A DNA stretch of 54,258 nucleotides from Lingula anatina (GCF_001039355.2 NW_019776078.1:64631-118888); one strand, 5' to 3'; counted from the stretch's first letter, positions 1 through 12,364 are shown. Made by a program: numbers and translations. Notes: generated by a model from the letters alone, not told the origin.

Positions 1-442
1 ACAAACTATTAGTAAACTCAGTAATATAATAAATGGAAAAATATGAAATACACAATAAAGAACTAGATCATGAAATACTGATATATGTAAATAAATGAAA
101 GTCACCTCAGGTATAAAAAGTCCTGCACACCTCCTATCAGGGTGAAGTCCAGTGTCTGAATGATTCACTATATAGGCCTACACAGTGTGCATATAGAGAA
201 TGACATGTTCTCCAGGTAAGTACTGATGCAACATAGCCTTTGGCTACATCTAACATCTGACTAAGTACTCTTGGTAAGCAATTACCTTTGAATGAAAACT
301 ACAGTATGCTCATTATTCTCTACCAGTCATTATAACAGCGACCATTTTCTGATAAGCTCCAATGGAAAGATCAACATAACTAGGCATAATCATGTGTAGT
401 AGAAGTAAAAGCTAATATATCAGCAGACTTCTTTAGCAGCGT
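1..442. other. Intergenic sequence, nothing recognised
   Basis: I see no open frame with family resemblance, no splice-flanked exon and no clear repeat here. The stretch may include a decayed upstream part of the LINE that begins to be readable near 443. Confidence 0.5.
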
Positions 443-2397
443 GTGTACCGAGGAACCTATGGCAGAAATACCGTCCTTAGAAAAAAAAAAAAAAAAAAGG
501 AGATTGTCACCGAGTGGTTAGGCATAAATATCTCACAGGAGGATATCACTAAACATTTAAAAAGTCTGGAGGATATCACTAAACATTTAAAAAGTCTAAG
601 GCCAGGTAAATCACCAGGAATCGATAATATACAACCTCGACTTCTGAGGGAATTGTCAGAAGAACTTTCTTATCCACTGTGGATTATCTTCAATAAAAGT
701 TTAAAGGAAAGAGCAGTACTATACGAATGGAAGAAAGCGAAGATAAGTGCTATCTTTAAAAAAGGCAATAAAACACTTGCAGGAAACTTTAGACCAATCA
801 GTCTTACATCTGTGGTTTGCAAGCTGATGGAGAAATTCGTAAGGGATAGCATCGTTGACCACATGGCAAGAAATAAATTGTTTTCAACTAAGCAGTATGG
901 ATTCATGGCGGGACGTTCTACGGCTCTACAGTTAATATTGGATGAAAGGACCGAGGCAATTGACAATGGAGCCGGGATAGATTGTATTTATATGGATCAC
1001 CAAAAGGCTTTTGATACAGTACCTCACCAGAGACTGCTGAAGAAGCTGGAGGCATACGGCATAGGAGAGGAAACACTAGAATGGACAAGGCACTATTTGA
1101 GTGGGAGAATTCAACACGTATCAGTAAACGGAGCTTCGTCTTCATAGAGAGATGTGACGTCTGGTATCCCTCAGGGATCGGTGATTGGCCCACTATTGTT
1201 TGTCATTTTTTATTAACGATCTTCCTGACATTGTAGAATCTACAGTGTACCTTTTTGCAGATGATACTAAAATATTTAACACTATCCATAGGGAGGGTGA
1301 CAAGGATACCCTACAGAAGGACTTAGATATAAACTCACAGACTGGAGTAAAACTTGGTTGTTACGCTTTCACCCAGAAAAATGTAAACAGATGCACCTAG
1401 GCAAACATAACCCACATCAGGACTTCAAGTATAAGATTATGGATAACAACCTAGAAGTAGTCACAGAAGAAAAGGATCTAGGAGTCACAATTGATAATAA
1501 TTTAAGCTTTGAAAAACATATTAGTGAAAAATGCAAGAAGGCCAACTCTATGTTCGCAATTATCAGAAGAATATTTCAACATTTGGACTCTAAGACATTC
1601 CTACCTCTCTACAAGTCACTAGTACGTACTCACCTGGATTATGCAAGCTCAGCATGGGCACCACACAAGAGCAAATTCATTGATCAAATTGAGGGAGTGC
1701 AGCGTAGGGCTACAAAACAGCTACCGGGTATGAATAACCTTAGATACCCAGAAAGGTTACGTAAACTTGGGATACCAACACTAACACTAGCTACAGGAGG
1801 GTGTGAGGGGACATGATTGAGAGGGGCCGTAGCGATAGTCCGAAGGTTCAATAGTCCGAAGGTTCATTGGTCCGAATGTTCACTATAGAACCATCGGACC
1901 AATGAACCCTTGATTAAAAAATCGATGAAAATGTTACCACTTTTCGGACCAATGAACCTTCGCACCAATGAACCTTCGGACTATCGAGACGCCCCCGATT
2001 GAGATGTATAAACTAGTCACTGGGAGATACGACGAATCAACTAGAGATTTTATCAAATTATGGTCCAGTCGTTCACATAGGTCTGGTAATAGAGGAAATT
2101 GTTTCAAGCTATTCCCTCAAAGAGCCAAATTAGACTTGAGAAAATACAGTTTCACTGTGCGTACAACACAAATATGGAATAGCCTACCCGATCAAGTTGT
2201 CAGGGCAAAAAGCCTCAACTCTTTTAAGAACAGATTAGACAAGTGGTGGGATGACCAGGAACTCAAATATGACAATTATAGGTCCGAAATCAACTTCATC
2301 GGAAGTCACAAGTTAGTTTTGGAGGAAGAGTCCGATAGAGGATCCAGTAGGAACCTGAATCGGAAATCAACGCTAATCTAATCTAATCTAAATCTAA
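443..2397 (+). mobile_element. Decayed non-LTR (LINE) retrotransposon, reverse transcriptase part
   Basis: Three frames together read as a LINE reverse transcriptase. The fingers/palm region (GKSPGIDNIQPRLL, FRPISLTSVVCKLMEK, QYGFMAGRST, then YMDHQKAFDTVPH) is at about 600-1030. The catalytic FADD box (YLFADDTKIF) is at about 1247-1276, and the thumb and C-terminal region (KCKQMHLG, LGVTIDNNLSFEKHI, LVRTHLDYASSAWAPH, and after the MITE IEMYKLVTGRYD) continues to about 2381. The element is dead: an in-frame stop follows codon 234 at 1145-1147, frames shift near 1205 and near 1350, and a MITE splits it at 1822-1996. No endonuclease domain is visible, so it is 5'-truncated. A 30-bp unit is tandemly duplicated at about 537-596. 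It ends in a short tandem tail of about three ATCTA units (about 2376-2397), as many LINEs do. Type CR1/L2/Jockey-like is a guess from motif style. Confidence 0.9.
1822..1996. mobile_element. MITE of the GTCCGAAGG family inserted in the LINE
   Basis: This non-coding element of about 175 bp has inverted ends: the left end reads about GGGGCCGTAGCGATAGTCC and the right end is the complement of GGGGGCGTCTCGATAGTCC. Internal copies of GTCCGAAGGTTCA and TTGGTCCGAATGTTCA repeat in both directions. The 7-bp target duplication GATTGAG flanks it at 1815-1821 and 1997-2003, and removing one copy restores the LINE reading across the junction. It has no coding capacity, so it was mobilised in trans. Confidence 0.85.
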
Positions 2398-2784
2398 TGT
2401 GAGCGTATATGATGAGAGGGATATTGAGAGTGTAACATACATGTAAATTGAGCTCGATTGCCCAGTTTATTACAATCATTTAACAATAATTATACGCTCC
2501 TAAAATAATAAATGGGTGAAATCGTTTTAAAGGTGTATGTAAAGTTAAATAAGAAGCTGTGGGTGGCAAAAATAAGCATTTCGGAGATTTTCAAACCAGT
2601 GGAGTGTATCTTTCACCAAATTAGTTGACAGCCAAGAGTAGCCGCGTACTAGCCAGTGCTAGTTCACATGACACTGGTTGTGGATTGTCGTTGAATACAG
2701 CGCCATCTATCATGCAATCAGGCATACTATTGTCGAGTGCGGAGACATCCGAGTAGTTCCGAGTGCTAACGAGGAGCCAGGGAG
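2398..2784 (+). other. Region upstream of COG8, presumed promoter and 5' UTR
   Basis: There is no gene here. The segment near 2575-2617 resembles 26940-26980 on the same strand (both contain GATTTTCAAA followed by GGAGTGTA.CTTTCA), so part of it is repeat-derived. I see no clear TATA box ahead of the COG8 start codon. Confidence 0.4.
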
Positions 2785-5392
2785 ATGGCTGGGATATTTG
2801 ACGTGGAAGATGAAAGTATTATTTCCACGATATTCAAGGAATCATTTCCAGGTGAGACCTTATCATGACTTGTATATTCTTTTCTTTCAGTGTAATTGCA
2901 AATTCTTTATCAGCGGAGTCGTAACTTTTACATACTGCAATTACGACTTTGGTTCTGTGCGTGTTGGCGGGTCTTGACTTTGAGTTAAGTCATAACTTTG
3001 ACGTTTATTGAGTCCAACGCTCGGCTGTAAACAGCTGATGACTCTAAAAACCATACGAAACCTTTTCAATAGCACATTGGGAAGCTTGCAGCTGATACCT
3101 TTGCAGCTGACTCCTGATACTATATCCTGCACTAAGCTTAACATGCAAGTCAACATTACATTAATCAGTGTTGTGTGTATATTATTTTCTGTCTGCTGTT
3201 TCAGACAACTGGCGGGACAACCCAGACTTTGCACAGTACCTGGCAGAGCTCAGTTCCTTTGGAGTGGATAAATTAGGTAACTCCGAGTCCAAGGGGATAG
3301 ATCTTGCTTAGAAAAAACAACATTCTAAGTCCACCTGAATATTATTTTACATCCCATTTGGAATTAAGAAGTTGATTAATATCTAAGTTATAACAAGATT
3401 TTTAAAATTATTTCTTGTGCAATTGAATGGAATTATAGTTATAATTATTAAGTGCTGTTTTGGTAAAATTTAAAATTCCTTTCAGGTCGTGAACCAGACA
3501 GACTAGCTGAGGACAGAGCTCAGATCTTGGAGCAAACCCAGAACCTCGCTTTCCACAATTATAAAACTTTTATCCAAACTGCAGAATGCTCTAGAGACAT
3601 ATATCAGGATGTAGGTAGAACAGCATATAGGACTTTGCTATTATTGTTGTTAATTTTTTATTTTCAAGGATTGGTAATGTTGTGTCAGTGTGTGTTTGTG
3701 TATGTGCATACATGTATACGAGGGTGTGTGGCTGTTTTAGAAGGGATGGGAGTAAAAAGGATGGTCTCATGCATATCAAAATCAATATTAATATGTATAA
3801 GAATGAGGTGATTTTTCTTCATTTAACAGCCAGATATTGCAATAGTTTTATCTCCAATATTTCTATGACCCCATTCCCAGAGATTAGATCGATCCAAACT
3901 AGATCGACCTAACTCCCTGGGGGTTCGCGCTAAATAGCTGTCAGCTGAGCGGGCACGAAAGTTAATTACCAGACATTTAAGTCAGATTATCTGACAGTAA
4001 TCTAGTGAGACTCCCCAGGGGGATAGATCGATCTAAATGTCTGGGAATACGCCCTATGTCTAACAGAGCATCTTCATCAGGGAATGAGGCTATCCATATG
4101 AATTCAGTACTGACATATTAAACTCAAGTTCTTTGTTTGTATAAGTATGTAAATACGCATTTTAGATTCATTATAAAAAAGTGACATTTAAGTTCAACAA
4201 ATCCTGTCTGTATGACTGGTTCACTGGTTCATTTGAATTGTGAAAATTTTTACTTCACAAAAGTTAAAAATATTTTCTGAGTATCATTTGCTTTTGTAAA
4301 AAAAGCCACATGTATGTTTCAGGCTAAATTTTTTACTTTTAAGAATCTATATTTTGTTGAATTCTTCAGTTTCAGATCATAGAGAAACATGTTGGTGGAA
4401 TGCTGGAGAAATTACCAACACTGTCCACTCAGTGTCATCAGTTCTTGGCCAAGGCTCAGGAAATCAGCTCTAGGTGGGTGGAAAGTAATTTTTCTTTCTC
4501 AATATTTCAAATTTTCAACTGTTGAACTTGCATATTTATCAGTTTGTGAAGGTGTGTGCCCATGCCTATGTAAGTTTGTGTGGGATTCCAGGATAATTGA
4601 TAGATAATTCCAAGATTCCATGATAACTTATATTTATGTGGAATTAACTTGTGTCTACTCGTTTCAAATGCATAATTTTGCCAATGTATCCCAGAATGCT
4701 GTTGTACAATGATATTACATTCCAGTCGTCGTATGAACTCCTTGACCCTGCAGCGTCATACCCAGTTACTGGAGATCCTGGAGATGCCCCAGTTAATGGA
4801 CACCTGTGTCAGAAATGGTTACTATGAGGAGGCTCTGGAGCTGGCAGCTCATGTGAAGAGGCTAGAGAAGAAACATTCCAGTATACCTGTGATTTTGGTG
4901 GGTGGTGTGAGTGATGTGACTATAAAAGCCGTAGTTTTAGGCAGCTAAGATAATTTGGACTTGTATGAGTTATTAAAGGCTTGCTGATATGTAATAGGTG
5001 GCTAGGGTAATTGATTAAAATGTATCCATAGCCAAGGTGTAAAACAATATTGACATTTTATCTGAAAATATCAACATTTTTTTATTCAACATAAATTGCA
5101 TTTTGATGTCACATAAACTACTACAGACAAAGTATAAAGTAGGAAACCTAGTCTTTTCCTGGATAAACTTTTGTTTGAAGTTATAATTGTAAAGTACCAC
5201 AACTAATCCTCTTCATTTAATAACCTCCAGAACATAGTCAGCGAGGTGAAGAATTCCATGCAGTTAATGTTGAACCAGTTAATACAACAGCTCCGCGCCA
5301 ACATCCAGCTGCCCGCGTGCCTGCGTGTGATTGGCTACCTCAGGAGAATGGACGTCTTCTCTGAGGCTGAGCTCAGGATTAAGTTTTTACAG
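2785..5392 (+). CDS. COG8: Conserved oligomeric Golgi complex subunit 8, N-terminal part (6 exons)
   Basis: COG8 (Dor1) belongs to lobe B of the COG tether, which captures retrograde vesicles at the Golgi. Coding exons that join in phase are 2785-2851, 3205-3276, 3486-3610, 4376-4473, 4726-4897 and 5231-5392, giving 232 residues. All have AG/GT borders. The family core is plain: [39 protein letters not shown] and [20 protein letters not shown], ending in ELRIKFLQ at the last donor. The start ATG gives [15 protein letters not shown], a normal family start. The family protein is about 600 residues, so about 60 percent is missing: I find no exon continuing after KFLQ before RAB5IF begins at 6600. 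The last exon ends in phase 0. Either the remaining exons lie elsewhere (rearrangement or misassembly; a lone N is at 5519) or the gene is truncated or fused. Confidence 0.93.
3873..4048. mobile_element. MITE of the TAGATCGATCTA family (COG8 intron)
   Basis: Starts ATTCCCAGAGATTAGATCGA and ends GATCGATCTAAATGTCTGGG. Internal CTAACTCCCTGGGGGTTCG and CAGTAATCTAGTGAGACTCC match the copies at 18.3 and 19.0 kb. It lies in the intron between COG8 exons 3 and 4. Confidence 0.85.
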
Positions 5393-6599
5393 GTATGAAT
5401 TTATTTCTTGTGAACTGTGTAAGAAGTGAGTGTGGAAGACTTTGCCAGGAAGGCATAAGGGTTTTGTGCCACACAAAACTTTTTCTACAAGAGTCAAAGT
5501 TATTTTTTATGAGTAAGCNCACATATTGGCATTTTCAAGGTGTGACTTTGAAGTTCCATGGGCTTGAAGACCCATGCTAGTCACATTTTCTAAAAATCCA
5601 TGATACGTATATTTTATTATTAAAAATTGACGGTCATTATGCTGTTAACCATTATGTAATATTGCATCAGAATAGAAGAAAACACAATTTTGGGTGCTGC
5701 TGCCATGATGACCATTATGGGAAAACCATGTTACTGATGATTGCCAAACGTTCAGAAAAGAAATACAGGACTAAAATGCAGCCTGCGTTGGAAAAGCAGT
5801 GTAATTGGCTTCTTTTTCTGGAAGACCGAAGTTATACATTTTCAAAGTGTGAACTTGAACTGCCATGGGCCTGAAGCCTTATGCTTGTTACACATTTTAC
5901 TTACATTGGTATTACCTGTTGAGCATAATTAAAATTTGATGTTGAATTTGCAGTTTAACATAATGTACTTTTGCATCAGAATTGACAGTAGCCTATTTTG
6001 TGCAAAGTTATTTCCTGCTTTTTGTCTGTACATTTGACAGCTTTGCTGCCTTGTTATTATTAGGTATTATACTCTTTTTATGGGGAGTTTTCAATTTTTT
6101 TTTGATGATTCAAAATCCAAGATAAAATGCAACTATATAGCAAATGGTTTAGGAGAAGTAACTTTTATTTCTATACTTTTTCATTAAGGAAATAGGAAGT
6201 TGTCCAAAAGAAATATTTTAACTTAAAAGTATGGCAATTAATACCAACATTTGTTATTTTCCTAATGTTTAATTTTCAATCCACCTTCACTTTTTTTCAG
6301 TATGACTTTCTATGTGAGGTTAATTGTAATTTATTCTAAGATTTATTATATTCCTTATGTTAAACTTACCTTTTTGTCAGAATGTAATCCTCATTGTAGT
6401 TAAATTTATCCCAATATTTGTTGATTCCTAATGTTTAAATTTCAATCCACCTCCATTTCTTCAAGATGACTTAGTAAATTAGGTCAATTAATTGTAAATA
6501 ACACCAATATTTTATCATGTTATATTTATTCCTTATGTTAAATGTTCAATATCCTCACTTTTTGTCTGTACATTTGACAGCTTTGCTGCCTTTTTTCAG
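5393..6599 (+). repeat. Intergenic/intronic stretch with local degenerate duplications
   Basis: There is no coding exon here. Segments at about 5520-5590 and 5815-5895 are diverged copies (both have CATTTTCAA.GTGTGA.CTT and CCATGGGC.TGAAG). A run of about 33 bp containing GTCTGTACATTTGACAGC occurs at about 6019-6051 and again at about 6561-6593. Blocks at about 6243-6350 and 6410-6540 are related to each other, sharing CCTAATGTTTAA.TTTCAATCCACCT and TTATTCCTTATGTTAAA. Each carries a pseudo-acceptor resembling the true one at 6590-6600. An N is at 5519. Confidence 0.65.
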
Positions 6600-8645
6600 G
6601 ATGATTTCCTAGACGTGGTATACTGGATGCGACAAATTCTAGGAGTGGTTCTGGGACTGATATGGGGTATTGTCCCTCTGAAGGGTTTTTTAGGATTAGC
6701 TCTGTAAGTCCACAATATGGCAGTGGGTCTGGTTTGATATGATTGAAGTAAAAACAACATTGATATCACTATTGCAAAGATTTTTTTTTTCTAAATTTAA
6801 GATTTTTAACAAGCTGAAATTTGAGTTGAAAAGAGGACAAGAGAGCAAAAGAAATGCTTTCTGCAGTAAAGAAAAAATAATAACTAAATAAAATTGATTA
6901 ATAGTTGTTTGCATATGGAGAAGATATAAATTTGTATTTTCATTATATCTTATTATTATTGTATAATATAGACTTGTATTTTCCTGAGAACAGTTACTTC
7001 CAATTTATAAATAAGTAGTCAGCTATAAAGTAAAAAAAGTGATTGATTCAACATTGAGTTGTAATGAACAGTGACATTACAGTTTTTTCTCATTTTGTTA
7101 TGTATGATGTTTTTAGGTTTTAATCAAATTAAAATTAAAATTGGGCAATGTATGTGATATTTAACAAATCTTTATTTTTTTCACAAATTTTTGAATGTTT
7201 TTATCTTTCAGATTTTTTGCTGTTCTGACAGGAGTTACATATTTCTTTTACAACACATACCACAAAGTTGATGATGACAAATTTGGTGGCCCATCTGAAA
7301 TTTTAAAAGAAGGATTAATGACATCCTTTGCCTCATTTTTAGTAAGTTATATTTTTATGGCAAGAAGCAATTTTCTGTTAGATTATCTTTTCATGGTCTT
7401 GTATTTAGTAACTTTTGTTCTAATGAAAATCACTCTTTTTTGAACAAGGGGGGTGGGCATTCTGCCAATTACCACCCTGAGTAAGACTTGCTCACAGGTC
7501 CACCAACACCCAATGACCTGTGGGTATTCAGCCTGATCATGCTCTTGTGATAAAAGTGAAGCTTTGCTGTTTCATAAAATTTTGTTCCAAACAGGGCTTT
7601 TCCCCAGGATTGGGGGTACAGGCCATCCAAAAATTGCCACCTGTATTTTCCTACAAAATTTCAGAGAGTCCAAGTATGCCTAAAGCTGGCATATTTTTAA
7701 AAAAATCCATAAGTCGTCCAGCCGTCTTTGAAAATATAGGCTGTCCAGTGGTACTGGCGGCCATCCAAATAACGGTTGGATGGTTTGCTGGGAAAACCCT
7801 TTGTTCTAAAGAAAGTGATTAATTCTTATCAACAAAAACATTAGTAAGGAATAATTTCTATTAAAATCACTTTAAATTATCATCCTGGTAAACTTTATAC
7901 AATCAGTTAAACATTGAAATCCGTAGTCAATCTTGAAAAATAACTTATAGAAAGTGATCTTAGAGTTGCATAGCATGCTAATAGGTCAGTGTGTATGGTT
8001 TTATGTCCTTGACAGATTGAAGTATCGGCATGGAATTGGGACTATCATTTTTCACTGGCTCCCTCTGGTAATATCAATCTATGTCAGTGTACGCCCACAG
8101 CAGGTTGATTTCTGCATGGATCCATCCAATCCATTTGGGGATCTTTATTTACTGAGGCGCAGGTGTTTTTTGAGATGGTGCATGTTGATTAAATGCATCT
8201 TGTTTGAATTCAGGCCACTTCTCTATAAATCATGTTTTGTCAAGGGTTTTGAACTTTTTCTGTGATCTGTAAGCGGCAATGTAGATTTCCATTAAGTTGA
8301 TCAGAATGCTTTATAGATTTTTATGTGNCCAGTGCTTTGCAAAAAAAAAAAAAGAGAGAGAGAGAGAGAAATTAGGTATGTACATCAAAAATCGGTTGCC
8401 AAGAATGTTCCATCAGAAATAACCAAATCAGCCTGTAAAATTTCCTATAAAGTTGATATGTGCCAGGATGTATGGCTGGAAAAGTTGAGAATTGGATTGT
8501 CTGCGAATCTTTCCTTTGGATTGAAAGGTTGGCGTATAGGTTTAATGCACTCTTTAAAGATTTTTTTAAATGCAGTAATGCTTCATATTTCATTTCATTT
8601 CAGGTTCTTTGGATTATCACATATTCGGCCTTACACTTTGACTGA
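6600..8645 (+). CDS. RAB5IF: RAB5IF/C20orf24 family membrane protein, exons 2 to last
   Basis: Exons 6600-6703, 7212-7341 and 8604-8645 join in phase to encode 91 residues ending in TGA. The sequence matches the conserved body of RAB5IF (also OPTI or RCAF1). This is a small two-helix-bundle membrane protein known from the ER multipass-insertion (GEL) complex with TMCO1 and from respirasome assembly. Visible landmarks are DDFLDVVYWMRQILGVVLG, IWGIVPLKGFLGLA (membrane segment 1), FFAVLTGVTYFFYN (segment 2), KEGLMTSFASFL and the C-terminal VLWIITYSALHFD. The family's N-terminal exon of about 35-40 residues is not found between COG8 exon 6 and 6600. The first exon here starts in phase 0 right after TTTTTTCAG, which would also fit the phase-0 donor of COG8 at 5392. 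The gene symbol is by resemblance. Confidence 0.85.
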
Positions 8646-8810
8646 CAGGAGAGACCTGGGTTTCCTTCTGACTCTGTGCAAGTTTACAAATACAACCATG
8701 TGGGAGGAATGAGGTTGCAGAATCCTTCACTGGGACTATATAAGAGATAGTGAAAGGAATGGCTGGTGCTAAGAGAACAGAGTTGGCCATATTTTGTGTG
8801 AACAGATTAG

Positions 8811-9046
8811 GGGTTAACTAATACTACCCACAGATCTTTAAGCACTAACACCTGTAATAACCACAAAACCCACAAATTAACCAACACACCGTAAAAGTAT
8901 TTACCACTACCAAAGCGAATGAATGTTAATGCTAGGAATCGTTATGGTAGTGTTCACTGCTTTTACGGTGTGCTGGTAAATTTGTGGGTTTGGTGGTTAA
9001 TATGGGTGTTAGTGCTAAGAGATCTGTGGGTTATGTTAGTAAATGA
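8811..9046. mobile_element. Long-hairpin (palindromic) MITE-like element
   Basis: Arms at about 8820-8912 and 8945-9044 are reverse complements over most of their length, separated by a loop of about 30 bases. The left arm has CCCACAGATCTTTAAGCACT, ACCCACAAATTAACC and CACCGTAAAAG. The right arm has their complements, ending in AGAGATCTGTGGGTT. A second, partly eroded copy is at about 17008-17185. It has no coding capacity. It lies just past the RAB5IF stop and could be in its 3' UTR. Confidence 0.75.
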
Positions 9047-12000
9047 CAATTATCATTTATGAGACCCGAGTTATACTGAATTCCTTGGGTGGTATGTTAT
9101 GCAGTAGGAAATGCTGCCACATTTGAGTGTACATTTAACATGTTGAAAAAAGGAAGTAATAGCTTCTGTGGAAGAACTATGTACTTACCAGCATAATGTT
9201 AAAAAACTTTATTTAATTGAATCAAGCCCTTCTTATGTGGACTTTGGTCTTGTTTTGTCAAAACAGCACTTGTTTTCTGAATGTTAGACCTTAAAACTTA
9301 CTGATACAACTTAAGAAATTGCCACATTGCATAAGCTTTTTTGATTACTAAATAAGATTGTAAGCAGTTACACAGAAACATTTGTTTACATATATACAGA
9401 ATTTGAAAAGATATGCCAGACAGATAAAATCCTACTTGTCTCATCAGACTAAATTGTTTTAAATCTAACTATTCTCATTGGGTTTGTATCTTAAAATTGA
9501 AAATTCCAATTTCTTTTTTCTGGTTTGATGCCAAAACTATTAGTCCAAGGCATTTGACTGGTGAAAAGCATGGCGGACTGTGCATCAGATCCTGGATACT
9601 GTACATTTATTTGAAAACAAGATCTGATAAGCCTCTATATATCAGCAAAGTGTATACTTTGGAATATTTTGTTCAGTAAACACACTGAGCAAGAAAGTGG
9701 GCAACTTGTATTGTGTATTTTAATAATATAAAAATGATGATTTAAAATAATTTTTAAAACAATTTAAAAAATATTGTATGATTTTGTTTGTATCACCTTG
9801 AACATATTAAAATGATTTTTCTGTTAACAGTTAAAAAGTGTATTCTTGAGAACTATGTCTTGAAATCATATTCATAATCATATTTGCCCTTGCAAGGACT
9901 CAAGAGGGGAGACTTGGCAATGTCTGACAGAGGTTTTACTGTGTCAGATGAACGAGCGAGCCAAGGTGTGAAGAATCGGCAAGAATGTAAGATCAAGCAA
10001 AGTATAGGAATTACCTTTTAAATAAACACACAAAAATTCAAGGCATTTTACAAATAAGAGCTAGTCGCTAAATAGAATTTGTTTGATTTATGCCAACATA
10101 TTTGTTGTGTACTTACTGAATAAACTTTCAATTGCCGATTATAAAGAAATAGCTTTTTTTTTCATTGATGGAGTGTGGGACCTGGCCTCCTATTTTAGCC
10201 TTTCTAAAATAATATATTTTATCTGAAGGAAGATGTGCGGAGGAAATGGATCCAATATTTTGTTCTCAGTATGCCCACTCCCTCTCATCATGTCGAGGTG
10301 AAATTTTGAATTAACCATGCATGTCATGATGAGATCCAACTATCACTTTTACATTAGATTACAGAAGAAGATTTATCTAGTTGTCATTTTGTATTTCCTC
10401 AAAGTATGTTTTACTCTTCATTGAAAAATGATTTGGCCATAATATTGTGACTGAAAGACATGGAAGATATTAACCTTTAAAATGGGATCCTTCGAAGAAA
10501 GCGACATTTGTGTTAAATCCTGGAATTTTGAATCCTTTTCGGTAAAGATAATGACCCAGTTGATATGTAGCTTTTGGCTAATTAATGAGGATGCTTCATA
10601 GTGAAATAACTAAATTCTTTTGTAGGCCAGTGGGGATGCTAGGACAAGAGCTATGGAAATTTTATATTGAACAAAATATGGACTTGAGGAAAAAATAAAC
10701 ATTTTTTTCCTTTATATACTAAGCGATTTCCACTGAATGCCGAGAAGAATTTTTGTTTTAGAACTATCTGCTCAATTGAGAGGGCATGCCAAATTTCTCA
10801 TTTTTGCTCATGCTGAAAGAGAAGCATGCAATTTTTTTCTTTTTTGATAAATTGGCATGCAAATTGATCAGATTTTCTATGGCATGACTTCAGCTTCTAC
10901 GGTAATGATTTTTAAAAGACCCCCATTATTTTTATGCTGCATATTTAAAAGATTGAGCCTCTGAGTGTGCAAGTTAAAGGGACAAAATGTAAGATTTTAA
11001 ACTTTGTTTAACTTATCTGAAGACAGGCAATACTTTTTGATCATTTTAAACAGATAAATGCCATAAATTAATGTCACAAAAATAATTTATTTTATCACCT
11101 CCTTACAAATCTCGCCACCAGTCAGTCATCTTGACATTGTTTTAAATCGTGAGCGAACCAGAATTTAGTGCATGAAGTGTCGGTTGAATTTGAAAAAAAA
11201 AGGAAAAAAAACGCACTTAGGCATGAGTTTAATTCTCTCATATTCTTACAGAGTTATGGTGAATGCCAGGAAAGGAGAATCAAAGGAGTATTAGTAAAAA
11301 AAATTCTAGGAAAAATTGTTTAGTATGAGTTTCAGATGATGAGTTACATGTACCAGCATCCTCTGTATTTACAAGATGAAAAATAAGTGGTGCACAGTGA
11401 ATTTAACTTGAAGTTTTTAATTATTTAATGTTAAACTATGCCAGTTACATTATGTGTTCCCCGAAGAGTCCGCAACAATAATTCAATCACTCACTGTCTG
11501 GGCAGTGTGGTTTGTGGATAATGGGTTCAATTTCCCTGTAAATTTTATGAAGAGAGGCATCGCCTACATACACTTGGGGGACCAATAGTGAAGGTCAGGT
11601 TGAGTTCTTTGGAAATGGTCACAAAATTCTACCTCTAGGCATGTTTTTAAAAATTTAAAAATAATAATAATAATAATAATAATTTTTTACCCCAAAACAT
11701 GATTGATTTTTATCAAAAAGAGAGACCAAGAGTTGGATGAAAAGGATGAAGTGGTTTGCAGGTATTTACATTATAATACAAAACTGTTGCCTTGAAATTA
11801 TCATGAGTAGCTACAGACTATTTAAATACAGTCCCTATAAACACATTTATTTAAACCCTTTTTATTGAGAGTGCATTTTCATGTTTGCACTATAAAAAAT
11901 GCAGCCCCTTTTAAATGCATTTTCACCTGGGAATGGAGACTTTTCAAGACCTTTTCAAGACCCCCTTGAAATACTACCTGTTCTACCCCATATATATCCT

Positions 12001-12300
12001 ACCCAGGAATTCTAAATTATCCTGCACATTATCCTGTATTCCTGGAATTTCAAAATCCCAACCAAGCACCCTTTAGCTATGTATTTTCTAGCCCAGGATT
12101 CTACACGTCCTACCCAGCATTTTGTGGATTAAAGTTCTAATTTACTTTTCGTCATCCTTCAAATTTTCTGTAATTATTCTGGGATTCTGTTTAAGTCTAC
12201 CCATCATATTCCATGAATTTTTCCAACCTGCAATGGAATACTACATTTCCTGCCCATTATCCTGTGCATTTTGTATTCTGAATTCTTCCTGTACGTCACA
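9047..12300. other. Gene-free stretch
   Basis: No exon with splice borders and family resemblance is seen on either strand. It contains AT-rich sequence, homopolymer runs and an (AAT)n microsatellite at about 11661-11683. A degenerate cluster of CCTACCCAGGATTCTA-like units fills about 11940-12290. Part may be 3' UTR of RAB5IF. Confidence 0.5.
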
Positions 12301-12311
12301 CCAGAGGATCC

Positions 12312-12364
12312 CAGTAGCGAATTTGGGGGGGGGGGGGGGGGAAGGGGGGGGCATCTGCCCCNAT
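12312..12364 (+). mobile_element. Single hAT-like terminus with poly(G) run
   Basis: CAGTAGCGAATTTGGGGGG at 12312 followed by a long G tract resembles the CAGTGGCGGATTTAGGGGG ends of hAT-type non-autonomous elements seen at 26930 and 45901. No partner end is evident. An N is at 12362. Confidence 0.35.

Noticed and set aside
7520-7822. Plus-strand open frame of 100 codons in the RAB5IF intron
   Set aside because: It has no family resemblance and lies between two exons that join in phase without it.
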